Below are positions 1 to 10,814 of a stretch of DNA of 64,000 nucleotides, one piece after another. The position numbers were made by a program, and so were the translations under genes. The stretch lies in NCBI GenBank assembly GCA_001414485.1, contig LLEY01000002.1, positions 682,001 to 746,000 of the forward strand, read 5' to 3'. Positions within the stretch are counted from its first letter, which is position 1; each line of letters begins with the position of its first letter. A model generated the notes under the pieces. The model saw only the letters and a list, made by a program, of their open reading frames with translations. It had not been told where the DNA came from and searched no databases. The stretch is from Calycina herbarum. Lineage: Eukaryota; Ascomycota; Leotiomycetes; Helotiales; Pezizellaceae.

Positions 1-45
1 TTGCAGCAAGACCATATATTACTGTACAGGCCAAGAACAGCAGAT

Positions 46-693
46 ATGGAGTCTCTTCAGAAAATTCTGAACGACCTACCTTCCATCAACAACCATACCA
101 CGGATGCAGCTCAACAGCTAGCACATGCTAAGACTTGTAAGGGTGGAGAGTCAGCACATGCCACACATCAGCTTGTTGAGCAGCCAAGATCCAATGATAG
201 AGAGAGTCCTAAAGAAGTCACTGCAGATGCTGACACTGCCGTAAGGCCACTTCCTTCCTCCCTCTCATCAGAGACAAATATATTTACTTGCTTACAGGTT
301 GAGGATGACGAGAAAACAAACACTTCCAGCGATATCACCACCGTCTCTGAACGAAAGCCACTTCTCATCAACTGCCCTGATGAAATCCTCTTGAAAATCA
401 TTAATGAACTTGACCCAGTCTCTTCTGCCTGCTTTTCCCTGACTGCAAGAAAAGTCTACGGAATTCGTCAAGAGGTTCACGGCAAAGTTAAACTCCACGA
501 CCATTGTGAAAAGGTAGAGCTATGTCAATTAATCAACACTTTCATGGAGGAAGGAGGGTATAGATATCTTGTTAAATGTCAGGATTTCAAAGGACGTTGG
601 AATCATAAACGATGGTTCCATGCAAAATACTATCCTGGGGTATTTGTAAAGGCAACCTGGCTTGAGAGTCTGAAAGATGAGGGCAGAGATTAG
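46..693 (+). CDS. F-box-like family protein, copy 1 (C-terminally truncated)
   Basis: First of eight related F-box-like copies in this window. The ATG at 46 starts a variable, polar N-terminus. The family core follows: a CPDEILLKIINELDPVSSAC F-box-like segment, a SLTARKVYGI stretch, a 'TFMEEGGY' block and a 'YYPGVFVKATWLESL' block. A TAG at 691-693 ends the frame, but the same frame continues to 780 with an acidic stretch and FAQIGME, matching the YIHQIGLY tail of the intact copy at 2652, so the tail was probably lost to a nonsense change. Bases 241-297 (GTAAGG...CTTACAG, 57 nt) look like an in-frame, stop-free intron at the family's conserved site, so the protein is 215 aa unspliced or 196 aa spliced. 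F-box proteins usually pass substrates to SCF ubiquitin ligases; that role is only inferred here. The gene could begin upstream of the window. Confidence 0.6.
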   Translation: MESLQKILNDLPSINNHTTDAAQQLAHAKTCKGGESAHATHQLVEQPRSNDRESPKEVTADADTAVRPLPSSLSSETNIFTCLQVEDDEKTNTSSDITTVSERKPLLINCPDEILLKIINELDPVSSACFSLTARKVYGIRQEVHGKVKLHDHCEKVELCQLINTFMEEGGYRYLVKCQDFKGRWNHKRWFHAKYYPGVFVKATWLESLKDEGRD

Positions 694-1609
694 GATGATA
701 ATGATGACGATCTTTATTTTGCTCAGATTGGGATGGAGAAGGGCCCATATGACTACAAGAGAGGAAACGATGATGAATAAGAGGGATTTGATCTAGGGCA
801 GAGAGTATATAAATGAGGAAGAAGAATAATGAGGGTTGGGATGTTGGAGAGGGCATGATGTGAGCACTTCAGGGCGGCTAGAGATTATTAATATTAGGTA
901 CTTGTGAATCTAAGCTAGCTATTTTATTTTTATACAAAGTAATGTGATGTAGCTCAAGCTACTATGTACATGAAAAGAGGAAGGTAATTCATTTTTTCTT
1001 GAAGGAAACTTCATTATACTCCAATTCCCTTCTGCCGAAAATACTTAGTCTCGTAGCTTAGTATCACTTTATCCTAACTTCTCAGACTACCTGTACAAAA
1101 TCGCTGACAATTTCTCCCCAGTCTAGTGCATCCAACATATTGTTTAGTGAATTCGTATTTGAAATACAATGGCTCGCTTAACCTCCCCCCCCCCCCCTTT
1201 CTACATTTTACGCTAGACATAAAAGAATTGGGCATTCTTCCTGTGGACTCTTTTCTCTTCTAGTCAAAAAAGTTCTACCTAAAGATTGACTGTCATCCTT
1301 CAACCAACAAGAAATACAACAACAGCAATGGAACGCACACAAGACCCACCAGACAAGACAAAATCTATGAAAAACTCCCCAAACCCAATGGGAGTTGTTA
1401 CTAGCTCACTTGAACAACTTTCAATTTCCATTCCGCCAACAAACAAGATGACTAATAAATCAGCGGGACCTTACTCACCCACCAAATGAGGACCACACAG
1501 TACGACCATCATTCATTTGCTAAAGACTTTGTTAAACATACTAATACAAGCACAGGTTATCCCAAAGACGAAACACAAACAACTCCCCAGATGTCCAACA
1601 TTCCTTAAA
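694..1609. other. Intergenic with copy 1 tail and poly-C run
   Basis: Bases 694-780 are the untranslated remainder of copy 1. A run of 13 C lies at 1185-1197. A short frame from the ATG at 1328 to 1489 may be a decayed N-terminus belonging to copy 2, but it does not join in frame to the F-box-like part. I see nothing else. Confidence 0.5.
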
Positions 1610-2035
1610 AGGCTCACTCAATCTTTTCCCAGATAAGCTCCATGTCGAAATCATCAAGGATATAGATCCAATTTCTTCAGCATGCTTGTCACTCACAGCG
1701 AAACGATTCATGCGCCTCTACACGGTGATCCATGGAGAGACAAAGGTTAAGTTTTCTAGTAAATGCAAAGAGGTGGAATTATCTTTATCTGTCTTGCTAG
1801 AAGCTTTGTTTGAGGAGGGAGGCTATACATATGTTGTTTATGCCAGCTGGTTTATGCCAGCGATCGCTATTTGCGGGGATGTAACAATTGGACTGTATAC
1901 TATCCTAGCTTTTTTGCCCCTACAAAACTAGTCAAAGAAGAAATTGAGACTGAGCGCAGGGAAATGGAAGATCCGTATTACTAGTGCAACTATAACAACA
2001 GTAAGGATTACATCGACAGGATTGGAATAGGCGGG
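1610..2035 (+). pseudogene. F-box-like family copy 2, degenerate
   Basis: From about 1622 the frame reads FPDKLHVEIIKDIDPISSAC, then SLTAKRFMRLY and an LFEEGGYTYVV block, all clear matches to the core of copies 1 and 3. After about 1850 the match breaks: the part that should give the 'PGVFV..WL' block is out of frame or replaced, and the frame stops at 1929-1931. Near 2008-2030 a YIDRIGIG string in another frame matches the family tail (YIDQVGMYP in the copy at 38844). No convincing start joins it. I read it as a decayed duplicate between copies 1 and 3 on the same strand. Confidence 0.6.
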
Positions 2036-2651
2036 GAAAAGAATTGATAGTGGAATAGCGACCGTAAAGTAAAGGAGTTAGAGGAGGTGGAGGAATGTGC
2101 AACCGCTAAGGTCGCTAATATTAAGGAGGCTTAATCTTTGATATGGGGGGGGGGGGGGGGGGCTTAAATAATTGATAGAGTAGAGGGGAGGGGGATTGGG
2201 AGAAATAAGTATTATATCTAGGTTTCGTAACACAGCCTCACTCTCTTCACCAAATGATCTTTACTGCCTCCCTTTGCATTTTTGGAAAGTGACCTAGTTG
2301 ACTGTGTAAATTGTCCATCATACATGGCATCCTGTCCGCGTGGTATTTACAAGCAGAAATCCCTTTTTTTACTCTGTTTACATCATAGGAGATCTAGTGA
2401 ATTTGTCTCAAAATGACGTTGCTCGGTGAAGCCGCTTTTGTTTACTGCTTAAACTGTACTGACTCACATGGCTATACTACCCTGCTTTGGGTTAAAAATC
2501 CTAGCTTTTCAGTCTTTCCTACCAGCCCATTTTCTAAAAAGAAAAAAGAAAACATTAACACCTTCTCTCTGAGACCGTCACCCACATCCCCAAAGAACTC
2601 TAGCTACGCTACTACATCGCCACTGCCTCCTTTGAGCTACCAAAAATCAGA
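2036..2651. other. Intergenic with 18-G homopolymer
   Basis: There is a run of 18 G at 2145-2162. A frame opening at 2413 overlaps the start of copy 3 but has no family similarity and is probably not coding. Nothing else is recognisable. Confidence 0.4.
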
Positions 2652-3341
2652 ATGCAGTCAGAGATACACGCGAAGAAGGGTGATGACATTACTCCTACTG
2701 AAATTGAGGAACATACAGTAAGCAGACCCATTCAAGCTACTTCAAACAAACTAACACTACAAAAGGTTGTCACAAATGAGAAGCCAAACAACATTACCAA
2801 ACCAACCCTTACCACCATCCCAGAAGAGCTTGTCAAGAAAATCATTGAGAATCTTGACAAGGTTCCTTCTGCGTGTCTGTCAGTCACGGCTAGAAAATTT
2901 TACCGCATCCACAAACAAGTCCATGGAAGAGTTTGGTTGAGTTATGGACCAGGATCAGCGGTTTATTACGAGGACAAGAAATTAGTGGAATTGTTGAATA
3001 CATGGATGGAGGAAAGAGGATTTGTTTATGTCATAGAGGTTCAGATGCGCTCTTACAAAGTTTATGAAGGAGGCTGGAGAGAGGACTATCTACATAACTT
3101 CTCTCCAATCTTTATGTCGACTGAATGGGTCAAGCGTCGAGGTAATAGGGGGAGAAAGCTTCCTGGTGGATCACCATGGGACGATGATCCGCTAATTTAC
3201 ATTCATCAGATTGGGTTGTACTCAAAGCCCGAGAGAACGGGAGAGGATTATGAGGCAATGGAATTTGATAGATTATGTGGCGAGGTAGAAGTAGAGGAGG
3301 AAGTGGAGGAGGATAAGTACATAGTTGAAGGGGATGAATAG
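2652..3341 (+). CDS. F-box-like family protein, copy 3 (intact)
   Basis: Intact 229-aa copy and the best + strand reference. The variable N-terminus (about residues 1-55) is followed by the F-box-like segment TTIPEELVKKIIENLDKVPS, then ACLSVTARKFYRIHKQVHGRV, the 'LLNTWMEERGFVYV' block, a 'YLHNFSPIFMSTEW' block, the YIHQIGLYSK tail and an acidic glutamate-rich end. Bases 2718-2765 (GTAAGC, CTAAC branch, AAAG end; 48 nt) form a stop-free intron-like segment at the family's conserved site; removing it gives 213 aa. The core blocks are conserved while the ends vary, as in a fast-changing adaptor family. The F-box role is inferred from the N-terminal LP-E--KII--L pattern. Confidence 0.75.
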   Translation: MQSEIHAKKGDDITPTEIEEHTVSRPIQATSNKLTLQKVVTNEKPNNITKPTLTTIPEELVKKIIENLDKVPSACLSVTARKFYRIHKQVHGRVWLSYGPGSAVYYEDKKLVELLNTWMEERGFVYVIEVQMRSYKVYEGGWREDYLHNFSPIFMSTEWVKRRGNRGRKLPGGSPWDDDPLIYIHQIGLYSKPERTGEDYEAMEFDRLCGEVEVEEEVEEDKYIVEGDE

Positions 3342-3827
3342 GTATGGGTTTGGGGCAAAGGAAGTCAGCTTCAGTGGCTCCATTGAGAACAAAACAATTA
3401 TAACAACAGTCTTGTCTAGCCAAACTTTGGTTTTTTTTAACACTGACATAACCTTTGGGGAAAGGTGGCTCAAGTGTTCAAATATTTTCATTATATTGCA
3501 ATAAGAAAGGAGTTTTACAGCAGCGAACTCCCCGAAGAATGAAACTCATCTGCTCCAAATAGGTAGGCAAGGGTGCTGGAGTTGGTGGCACCAGGGGCCC
3601 CCCCCGGAGGGAGGGGAAGGTCCACCAATGAAAGCGTCCGAGCCGGACCGTAATCCAAATTTAAATCCTACTACAAGTAGATGAAAAACAGCACCGATGA
3701 TTTAAAAGATAAAAAGCCATGCATTGTTTGATTCTCTAACCCCCACGCGACTCGAGAGGTATTTATTAAAGGAATGAGATAACCCCTGTGCGAATGGCAC
3801 CTTCAAACTCTCACTAGAAGCCCCCCT
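3342..3827. other. Intergenic, copy 3 to GMC gene 3' ends
   Basis: Convergent interval between the ends of the + strand F-box-like copy and the - strand oxidoreductase. It has a G/C-rich patch near 3595-3620 with short mononucleotide runs. No gene or structure is supported. Confidence 0.4.
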
Positions 3828-5757
3828 TCATCGGCCATTCTTGATTCCATCAGCAATCTTCTCAGCAAGCATATAAACCGAAGCCTGAGGATGTCCCGGA
3901 ATCGCAAACGGAAAAGCCGAAGCATCAACGACTCTCAGCCCATTAACACCATAAACCTTCGCATTAGAATCCAGAACTGCCATCGTATCATTAATCGCAC
4001 CGATCGAGCAAGTTGCGCTCGCATGATAAATATGAAATAAGTTCTCCTCAATGTAAGTAGCAATTTGCTCATCAGTTTGCACAGCTGCGCCGGGCGCAAT
4101 CTCATCTCCAATTTTGATGGTTTTCGCTGCCGGGGTATTCCACAATTGACGACCGCGTTTGAAAGCAGCCACCAAAACTTCGAGATCCGCTGGATGGGAT
4201 AGTCGGTTCATGTTGATGAGTGGTTGATCCGACATACTTGAACTTCCGATTGATACATTTCCACGAGAAAGAGGACCGAGGAGTGTGGCTCCAAAGCCAC
4301 CAGTCACGGTATTGTTTTCGCCAGCGAATCCGGCGACGGCATATTCGACTTCTGGCCAGTCGGATGGAAACCATGAAAGTGCAGATGATGTTTCATTTGT
4401 GAAGTTGTTTCGCAGGTCGGCCGGAATTCTTTCAAATGCGAAATGGCCACCGGCTGCGCTGAAAGGACCAGATGCATTATTGAGATATTCCTCCAAAACT
4501 GCAGCTGAGTTTGGGCCATTTATCAGAGAGCCACCGCTTGGAGTATTGACCTGGGTTGTAGTGAGAAAGAAGACTGGATCCCAGAGGTTTTGTCCGACAC
4601 CTTCTAGTGCCGAGAGAACTGTGATGTTGTGGGATTCGAGGACAGCTCGTGGGCCGATTCCTAGGTAGAAGTCAGTCATCAAGTAAGTGGTACCATATTT
4701 GACCGCTGAATGATGGGAATTTTGACTCACCTGATACCATGAGCAACTGGGGTGAGTGGAAAACACCAGCAGAAACAATTATCTCCTTTTTAGCCGAGAC
4801 GATGTACTCCAACCCTTGAGTGGATACTGTAACGCTAGTTGCCGTCTTGTTTCGATCAAAGTTGATCTTCATCGCTTGAGTATGAGCATAAACTATGATT
4901 TCCGTTTCTTCAAGAGCTTGCTTCAAGAAGCTCGTGTATGAAGAAGACCGAGTCGCATCCGTAGGATCGATCGTTGAAGTTGCGTAACCAGTAAATCCAG
5001 AAAGAAACCCACTGTTGAAACCCGTCGGACTAATTTGGAGTCCAATTTCTTGCAACATTTTATCACCCCAAGTTACGGTAGGATCCACGTAGTTAACGTA
5101 AGAAACTTGAAGGGGTCCACCGGTGCTACTGAAGGCGGATGGGTCGTATTCTGGTGTTGCGTTGGCGGAATTTCGTTTCTCCAAATTTGGCGGCGTGAAA
5201 TGGCAAGATTTTTGAAAATAAGGGAGAAGATTGTCAAAGGTATAACTCTGGTCGTCAGCAATATCAGCCCATCTTTGGTAAGCCCCTTTTGGTCCTCGAT
5301 GGTAGCCCATGGTGTTAATCCCGGATGATCCTCCGAGTGTTTTTCCTTGAGCATAATGAATTCGTTTGTTGTCGAATCTAGGCTGGGGAACAGAAAGAAG
5401 TCCCCAATCAATTAAGGGTTGAGGTGGATAGTCTTCTGCGCTTGCAATAACTCCCATTGCCAAACTGTTGAACGGTACAACGCTGAAATTTCCATTATCT
5501 GTGTCGTAGAAGCCACCTGATTCAATGACCGCGACGGAAGCTGTTTCTGCGAGTCTTGCGGCAATTGTCAAGCCAGCAGTTCCACCACCGATAACTTCGT
5601 AAAATAGTCAGATACATGCTCGTGATAACTGGAAAGAATCCCACTTGCCGACATAATCAAACTCCCCACCAACTCCTGGAACACCAAATGCACTTGATGG
5701 AAGACGTTTCGCCGAGACACAAAGAGCAAACAGAAACAATACACAAGAAACAAACAT
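3828..5757 (-). CDS. GMC family oxidoreductase, secreted, FAD-dependent
   Basis: Three exons (5757-5649, 5594-4731, 4660-3828) give 601 aa, typical of glucose-methanol-choline oxidoreductases. The start at 5757 opens on MFVSCVLFLFALCVSA, a signal peptide. The FAD-binding VIGGGTAGLTIAARL motif forms across the exon 1-2 junction (about residues 37-51). QGKTLGGSSG (about 119-128) is the first GMC signature. The catalytic pair is His537 (HASATCSIG) and His581 (GHPQAS). Many NxT/S sites fit secretion. Intron 2 (70 nt) is GT-AG; intron 1 (54 nt) reads GCAAGT...CTGAC...AG, a GC-AG intron. The family oxidises alcohols, sugars or aryl alcohols with O2 or a quinone; the substrate cannot be read here. 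An in-frame ATG at 5808 would add 17 residues and hide the signal peptide, so 5757 is preferred. Confidence 0.9.
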
Positions 5758-6826
5758 GATGAAGTCAGGTGCGGATAAATTGATGGGGAAGAGCATTGGA
5801 AATCTCACAGAAAATTGGCATCATGGGTAGGAACTACGGAACAGCAATCTGCGCTTTACAAGGGACCTTTCCTTATAAAGCATGCGCCAAGATACACCGC
5901 ATAGCTGGTGGTAATACTCGCTGCTATATCAATGTCGTAATAAGGCAAGTAACGTGACGTAGATACGCGTCCCAACATGTATGACTCCATCATTTTCTGA
6001 AGGAATCACTTCCCATTCTTGGACGTTGTTGCGGAAGAGGTTGGCGGGCCTTTCGTTGTTTTCCGGGCTTCTCCCTTCACTACGGTAGTGCCATACTTGT
6101 AGGTTAACAATAAGTGCGGCTGATACGACATGCCTCACGGTCCAACCAAGATTGCGAAGCGTCTCTAGAAGGATAACGTTGGGAGGTTTGAAGTAGCAAA
6201 GGTTTCCACACGAAAGGAGGAGACCTTCTAAATACTCCTACCTGCCTACCTGACGAGGAGGCTGCGGCTGAGGCTAGGGGCCGACATCGAAAGACTACGG
6301 TTAATGTCTGTCATTGCCCATTTCGGCTTGCAGGCGGGAAATGTAGGCAGAATGGAGCTCAACATTGGTTCTAAGAATGTGCCAGAGGCATTTGTGGTTG
6401 GGCTGGTTGGCTAAGTATCAAACCTTCATGCGCGCGCCCACAAGACGCCCCCCATACGTCGTTTTTCACAACCAGGATCGCGACTCGCTTGAATCAGGGG
6501 AGTCGGGACATTCAAAAGTCTTCGGCTCCAAGTATTTCCTGATTGGTTGCAGGCGAATTACGAGGAAATGAATTGTTGAATGATCGCTTAATGTATATAG
6601 AGGAACTCGACATTTGGTTCACTGGAAGCAAAAGCAATCATTTGGCAGCGCCACGGTGGCGTGAAGGCTGAAAGACCTGCTCTTTGTGATGAGCAAGGCG
6701 TCCTGAGGGGTCTCACGGAATAGGAAAATTTCGCAAAAGATAGTCGTGACTTACCGCACCGCATCGCATCTCTTTTTTCGTCAGATGATTTTTATTTTTC
6801 CTCTATCTCTACCTCATTGCGACAAC
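5758..6826. other. Divergent intergenic region
   Basis: This 1.07-kb stretch lies between the 5' ends of the - strand GMC gene and the + strand broken gene at 6827. It has pyrimidine-rich tracts just before 6827 consistent with a fungal promoter. No reading frame with recognisable content is present. Confidence 0.4.
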
Positions 6827-8119
6827 ATGTCAGCCGACAATTCCACGGCTTTCAATGAATTGGCCGAGCGCATGCCGCCCTTCCCTGACCCAGCCGTAAA
6901 CGACGCAACCTCCGCTCTTGCGCGCAAAAGTGGCGACGTCTCCAAGCGATTGAAGCATGTCCAGTAGGCCCACCAAATGAACTATATGAAAGACACTTTT
7001 GAATTCACGATTCGTTTCTTATATATATTGGATAATTCATTTCATAGAGTATAATTAGTATAACTTCATGAAACGTTTCATGAAATTCATATAAAATAAT
7101 TCGGCCCGGATTGATAATTATCCGAGTCACGTGTGAGGCAAGTGTAAGGCACGTGCGAGGCACGTGTAAGCCTAAACTCATTTACCCCTTAAAACCTACC
7201 CCAACTATCACGTGCCCAAATATATGGAATATATGAAAAGTCATGAAATTCATATATATCTTAGTTTCATTTCAACTAGTTCACGAAAATAAATCGAGCC
7301 TTGAATTCAATTCAAGTACACCTTGTTTCGTGAATTTTCACTATTTCAAGTTCTTTTGGGAGCCCTAATGTCCAGGCACGGTGTCAAACTGACAGCGAGA
7401 TTGACCGCGAGCTTTGGGACGACTTCGAGGTCCACCGTCGCTCCCGCAGACACGTACATCAACCGCTATCTGGACTGTTTGGAGCAGGTGCACAAAGAAC
7501 GATCTGGGCAAGTCTACGAGATTAATGACTCTGAAGATGAGGCTCTTTCCACGGGTAATTATACCAAAGACCCATGGTGTCAGAATCGGTGCTAATCAGC
7601 TGTAGATACAGACATGGTTGCGCGAGGACAAGAGTCAGATGTTGCAGGCCCAACGAGGGTGAAATGGCGACTCAAGATCATGTCCGACAGTCTTTCCCGT
7701 GATCTGTTGGCTATGGACGAAACCCTCGAGCTCCTCAGGAAGAGAGGATCTGACCCATCGCCAAAAAAAAGCCCTCTCCCTGCCTCTGCATGTTCGGTAT
7801 CTGCAGGCATCTTGTGAGTCTGAGTCCAAACAACCCAGCTGGGGTGCTTTTTTTCTCACATGGCCGAATACAGGAGCTACATTTTGTGGCAGCACTCCCA
7901 CCGCGTAGGGGCACTCGGTGTCGTCACGATCAACGTAGCCGGTGTTGCATACTATTACTCGTCCTAGATATGGGGACGGCTCAGGACAGATTCGATTCAG
8001 CGCGGCCAAGGGATGTCAAGGCTTTGCTTCGGCGTCTCAAACGAGGCGAGTTGGACGAACAGAACAGGGTGGATCTTGAAAGGATATCGTTTTGGATGGT
8101 TGATAGCTTTAAGAAGTAG
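6827..8119 (+). pseudogene. Unrecognised gene split by a MITE and frameshifted
   Basis: The ATG at 6827 opens MSADNSTAFNELAERMPPFP and runs to 6964, where a transposable element enters. Skipping the element and one copy of its 8-bp target duplication, the same frame resumes at 7376 with 'QTDSEIDRELWDDFEVHRR'. A one-base frame change near 7440 is then needed to reach 'YINRYLDCLEQVHKERSGQ', followed by a good 51-nt intron (7555-7605; GTAATT, CTAAT branch, TGTAG) and a helical, charged stretch including 'SLSRDLLAMDETLELLRKR'. A further helical piece (DVKALLRRLKRGELDEQNRV) ends at TAG 8117-8119, but the join between the two is unresolved. I do not recognise the family. Continuity of coding sense across the insertion is the main evidence that this was one gene. 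Confidence 0.55.
6957..7375. mobile_element. 403-bp hAT-like MITE with 8-bp target duplication
   Basis: The element body is 6965-7367. Both sides carry the same 8 bp, ATGTCCAG (6957-6964 and 7368-7375). The ends are inverted repeats: the left reads TAGGCCCACCAAATGAACT and the right, read inward on the other strand, TAGGGCTCCCAAAAGAACT; similarity continues inward to a shared ATTCACGA stretch, about 45 bp with mismatches. The interior is AT-rich, has several CACGTG and AGGCA-type repeats, and has no coding frame. An 8-bp duplication with TAGGG-like ends is the hallmark of the hAT superfamily, so this is a non-autonomous copy mobilised in trans. Confidence 0.85.
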
Positions 8120-9557
8120 AGGGGGAAAAGGAAAGTCATCTTGGTACTACTATCAAGTGAGAAAATTTTCATTTCCGCTACCAGCGATAGAGGTCCAGCA
8201 GTAAGAAAGTGGTAGACTATCAAAGACGTACTCACTTGGCTTATGCGTATCTCTCTTCCGTCCTCCATTTTCCGGGACTCAACTCAATGAAGCAGCTTAT
8301 TGCGGATGACGACAACCCCTATCCTCGAATGGATTGGAAGTGAGAAAATGAACCCCAACTGCTTTACGAAAATCAACAAGCCACCAAACTATAGAGAAAC
8401 ATCAAGCCTTCTCGCCAACTTGGAGACGGGATCAAAACTCGCTCGAGCTGCAATACTCTTCTCATAGCTCCAAAGGGATAGCAGAAGTGAGCGTTGGGAA
8501 TAGAGTTCGGAGATAATTGAGTCTCGGACAAAGAAAACAAAGTATACCTTCAAGATTCATACTCACTATCACGTGATGCTAGTTTGATCACGTGTCGCGC
8601 CTCGATCCTGGTATTTTTTCGCGTTCAATTAAGTTAAAAGCTGAATTTGATTTCAGAAGTATATTAAGAGCCTTTGAGTGGCTTTCAAGTTTCAGATCAT
8701 GCAAAACCTTACATATGATTCGAGTGGCTATCACCCTGTGAGAAGGTATGTACCATGATTCTCACTCTTTCAGCATTTCGCATAGAACAATAATGTTATA
8801 ATTCAACCACCTCCCGAAAGGATTTTTTCAGGCACCGAATTCACACTCCTCATCCCTGCAAGTCCCCAATTCCGAATTACTAAAAGCCGAAAAAGCTTAG
8901 TGTCAGATTCAGGAGAAGAATTGTGGATTCCGTCATCATCCAGATACACACGGATCACGGTGACGCATGCTCACCCAAAACCCGAGATTTAATTAAAAAA
9001 AGCGGACGAGAAACCACATGTATATCAAAAATCCAAACCGAAAACTATGAATCAACCGACATTTAATTAAAAGTTCCTACAATGAGAGCCTTGATGGTGT
9101 ATTCAATCGTCACCACCCCCAGGAACTCATGCATACATTCCTCTCTTTCGCCACTTTTCCTTCAAGAGAAAAGGAGAAGGGGTATTCATTAGCGAGTTAG
9201 ACAGCGGCAAGTATCCAGTGAGAAGTCAATCTTTATTCAAGGTCGCCGACAACTACTCGAGTTCTTTACATGGACACAGGCTCAACCAAGAGGTTTAGAA
9301 GATTTCAATAAATTGTGACTTGTTGTACCTTTCAAGATTTGGATTTCTCACACCTCTATACGTTTGCCGAATTGCCGAAGGTGACGGGGGAAGATCAGTG
9401 GTACTAGTGAATGCTGGGGTGGAGATGGTCACATTACTCAAGAACCAAAATCCTCACTTCCTCTTCAAATTATCAAAATATTGCTAAATAAAAAGCAACT
9501 ATGCACATCGGGTCTCTCTTCATGAACCTTCACTACAGCTAGGAACCAGGTCCACAT
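8120..9557. other. Gene-free intergenic, 1.4 kb
   Basis: AT-rich sequence between the broken gene and the 3' end of the glutathione transferase. It contains the CACGTG inverted repeat at 8570-8594 and two copies of TTTAATTAAAA near 8990 and 9061. No gene is supported. Confidence 0.4.
8570..8594. promoter_or_regulatory. Inverted E-box pair
   Basis: CACGTGAT at 8570-8577 and its exact reverse complement ATCACGTG at 8587-8594 flank a 9-nt spacer. CACGTG is the core site of fungal bHLH factors. No gene start lies close by, so a regulatory role is uncertain; it could be a remnant of a CACGTG-containing repeat like the MITE at 6965. Confidence 0.3.
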
Positions 9558-10393
9558 TTATTCTCCCTTGACCAGCGCAGTAGCAAGGGTACTTCCAATC
9601 TTTGGCTTCGCCTTCATTCTCTCAATCCAATCTTTCAAGTTCGGGAAATTTTCAACCGAATACTCCTCAGCCGAAAGAAACATCGCAATAGTAATTTGCC
9701 ATGTGATAAATGACAAATCTGCATAAGATAACTTGTTCGCCACGAGCCAAGGTCCATCGAACCTAGGAGTATTTTCATACTCGAGTTTCTGCTTGGCCAA
9801 CCACGCGTCTAAGACACCTGATACGCGGTTTACCTCCTAATTTCAGAACATCGGAGTCAGTTTGCATCTTTGAAAAACCTTGAAGAGTTTTCAACCAAGT
9901 CCGATCAATAGAAAAATTGTGGTTTTTGACTCCCGAAAAGACTAGAAGAGGAGAAAATGCTCCGCGAGTTTGGACTGACCTTGACGTATCGCTCAACAGC
10001 ACTAGGCAATTTTTCGTGATGGAATACCTTAAAAACGGCTAGTTGCCCATAATAAGGACCTTGGCCAGTCGTCTGGAAGAAAAGCCATTGCTTTGCCAAA
10101 TACGACTCGTTGCTCCCCGGTGCGAAGCTGAATTTCCGCTCTACATCATACTTCTCAATTAGGTACTCCACAATGGCACCAGACTCCCAAAGTGTGAGGT
10201 CTGTGTTGGGATCGTAGATTGCGGGAAGGCGGCCGTTTGGGTTAATGGCGGTGTATTCTGGTTCTTTAACTTTTGCCATTGGAACGGAGACAGTTTCGAA
10301 GGGGACATCGAGGAGAGTGAGGATAAGGGCGACTTTTGGAGGGTTGACGCTCCCCTTGCCGTACAGTTTAACTGTTTTGAGTGAAGAGGACAT
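9558..10393 (-). CDS. Glutathione S-transferase, Ure2p-like
   Basis: Two exons (10393-9980, 9836-9558; 143-nt GTCAGT-AG intron) give 230 aa, the usual GST size. The thioredoxin-like N-terminal domain opens with VKLYGKGSVNPPKVALIL and holds the cis-proline region 'NGRLPAIYDP' and 'LTLWESGAIVEYLIEKY', which contains the glutathione-binding ES pair. The helical C-terminal domain has 'WLVANKLSYADLSFITWQI', the usual D-containing helix-capping box. The 'NP-KV' start is typical of the Ure2p-like subgroup, which conjugates glutathione to electrophiles or acts as a peroxidase. No signal peptide, so cytosolic. It is divergent from a Zn2Cys6 regulator with 421 bp between the starts. The start at 10393 fits the family; the upstream in-frame extension does not look like protein. 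Confidence 0.92.
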
Positions 10394-10814
10394 CTTGGTT
10401 TGGATTTCGAAGAAAAGATGAGATTGTAAATGGGTTGCTGGATTTGGTGAGGAGGGGATGATTGTATCGAGAATAGAATGGATGTGGATGATGGTTCTTG
10501 GAAACCACGAAGAGCTAGAGGACGCTATGTTATATATGCCAAATATGAGTCCTGTCAAACGATCTCTCCTTGAATTACAACACAGCGAAACACTTCTGCT
10601 TACCTGCTAAGCGAGGTGGTTTGTAATCGGCGTTCGCAGAGTTTCGCCAGAATCGGACTAGCGCAAAATTTAAGCGGCTACGGCTGGGAAAACTTTCATT
10701 CCAATCCCAAATTCTCAATGACATGTACCTCCCGTCTTTGCCATTGATTTTGGAGAATAACTCCATACATTGCTTGGGACTGCAAAGCATTCTGACCCGA
10801 AGTTTCACGGCACA
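10394..10814. promoter_or_regulatory. Bidirectional promoter, GST and Zn2Cys6 factor
   Basis: This 421-bp interval separates the divergent starts of the glutathione transferase (-) and the regulator (+), so both promoters must overlap here. CGG/CCG-type half-sites of Zn2Cys6 factors occur but I cannot show they are more than chance. No convincing reading frame is present. Confidence 0.45.

Noticed and set aside
1185..2162. Poly-C (1185-1197) and poly-G (2145-2162) as paired ends of an inserted element
   Set aside because: No matching sequence beyond the homopolymers and no target duplication; long runs may also be length errors.
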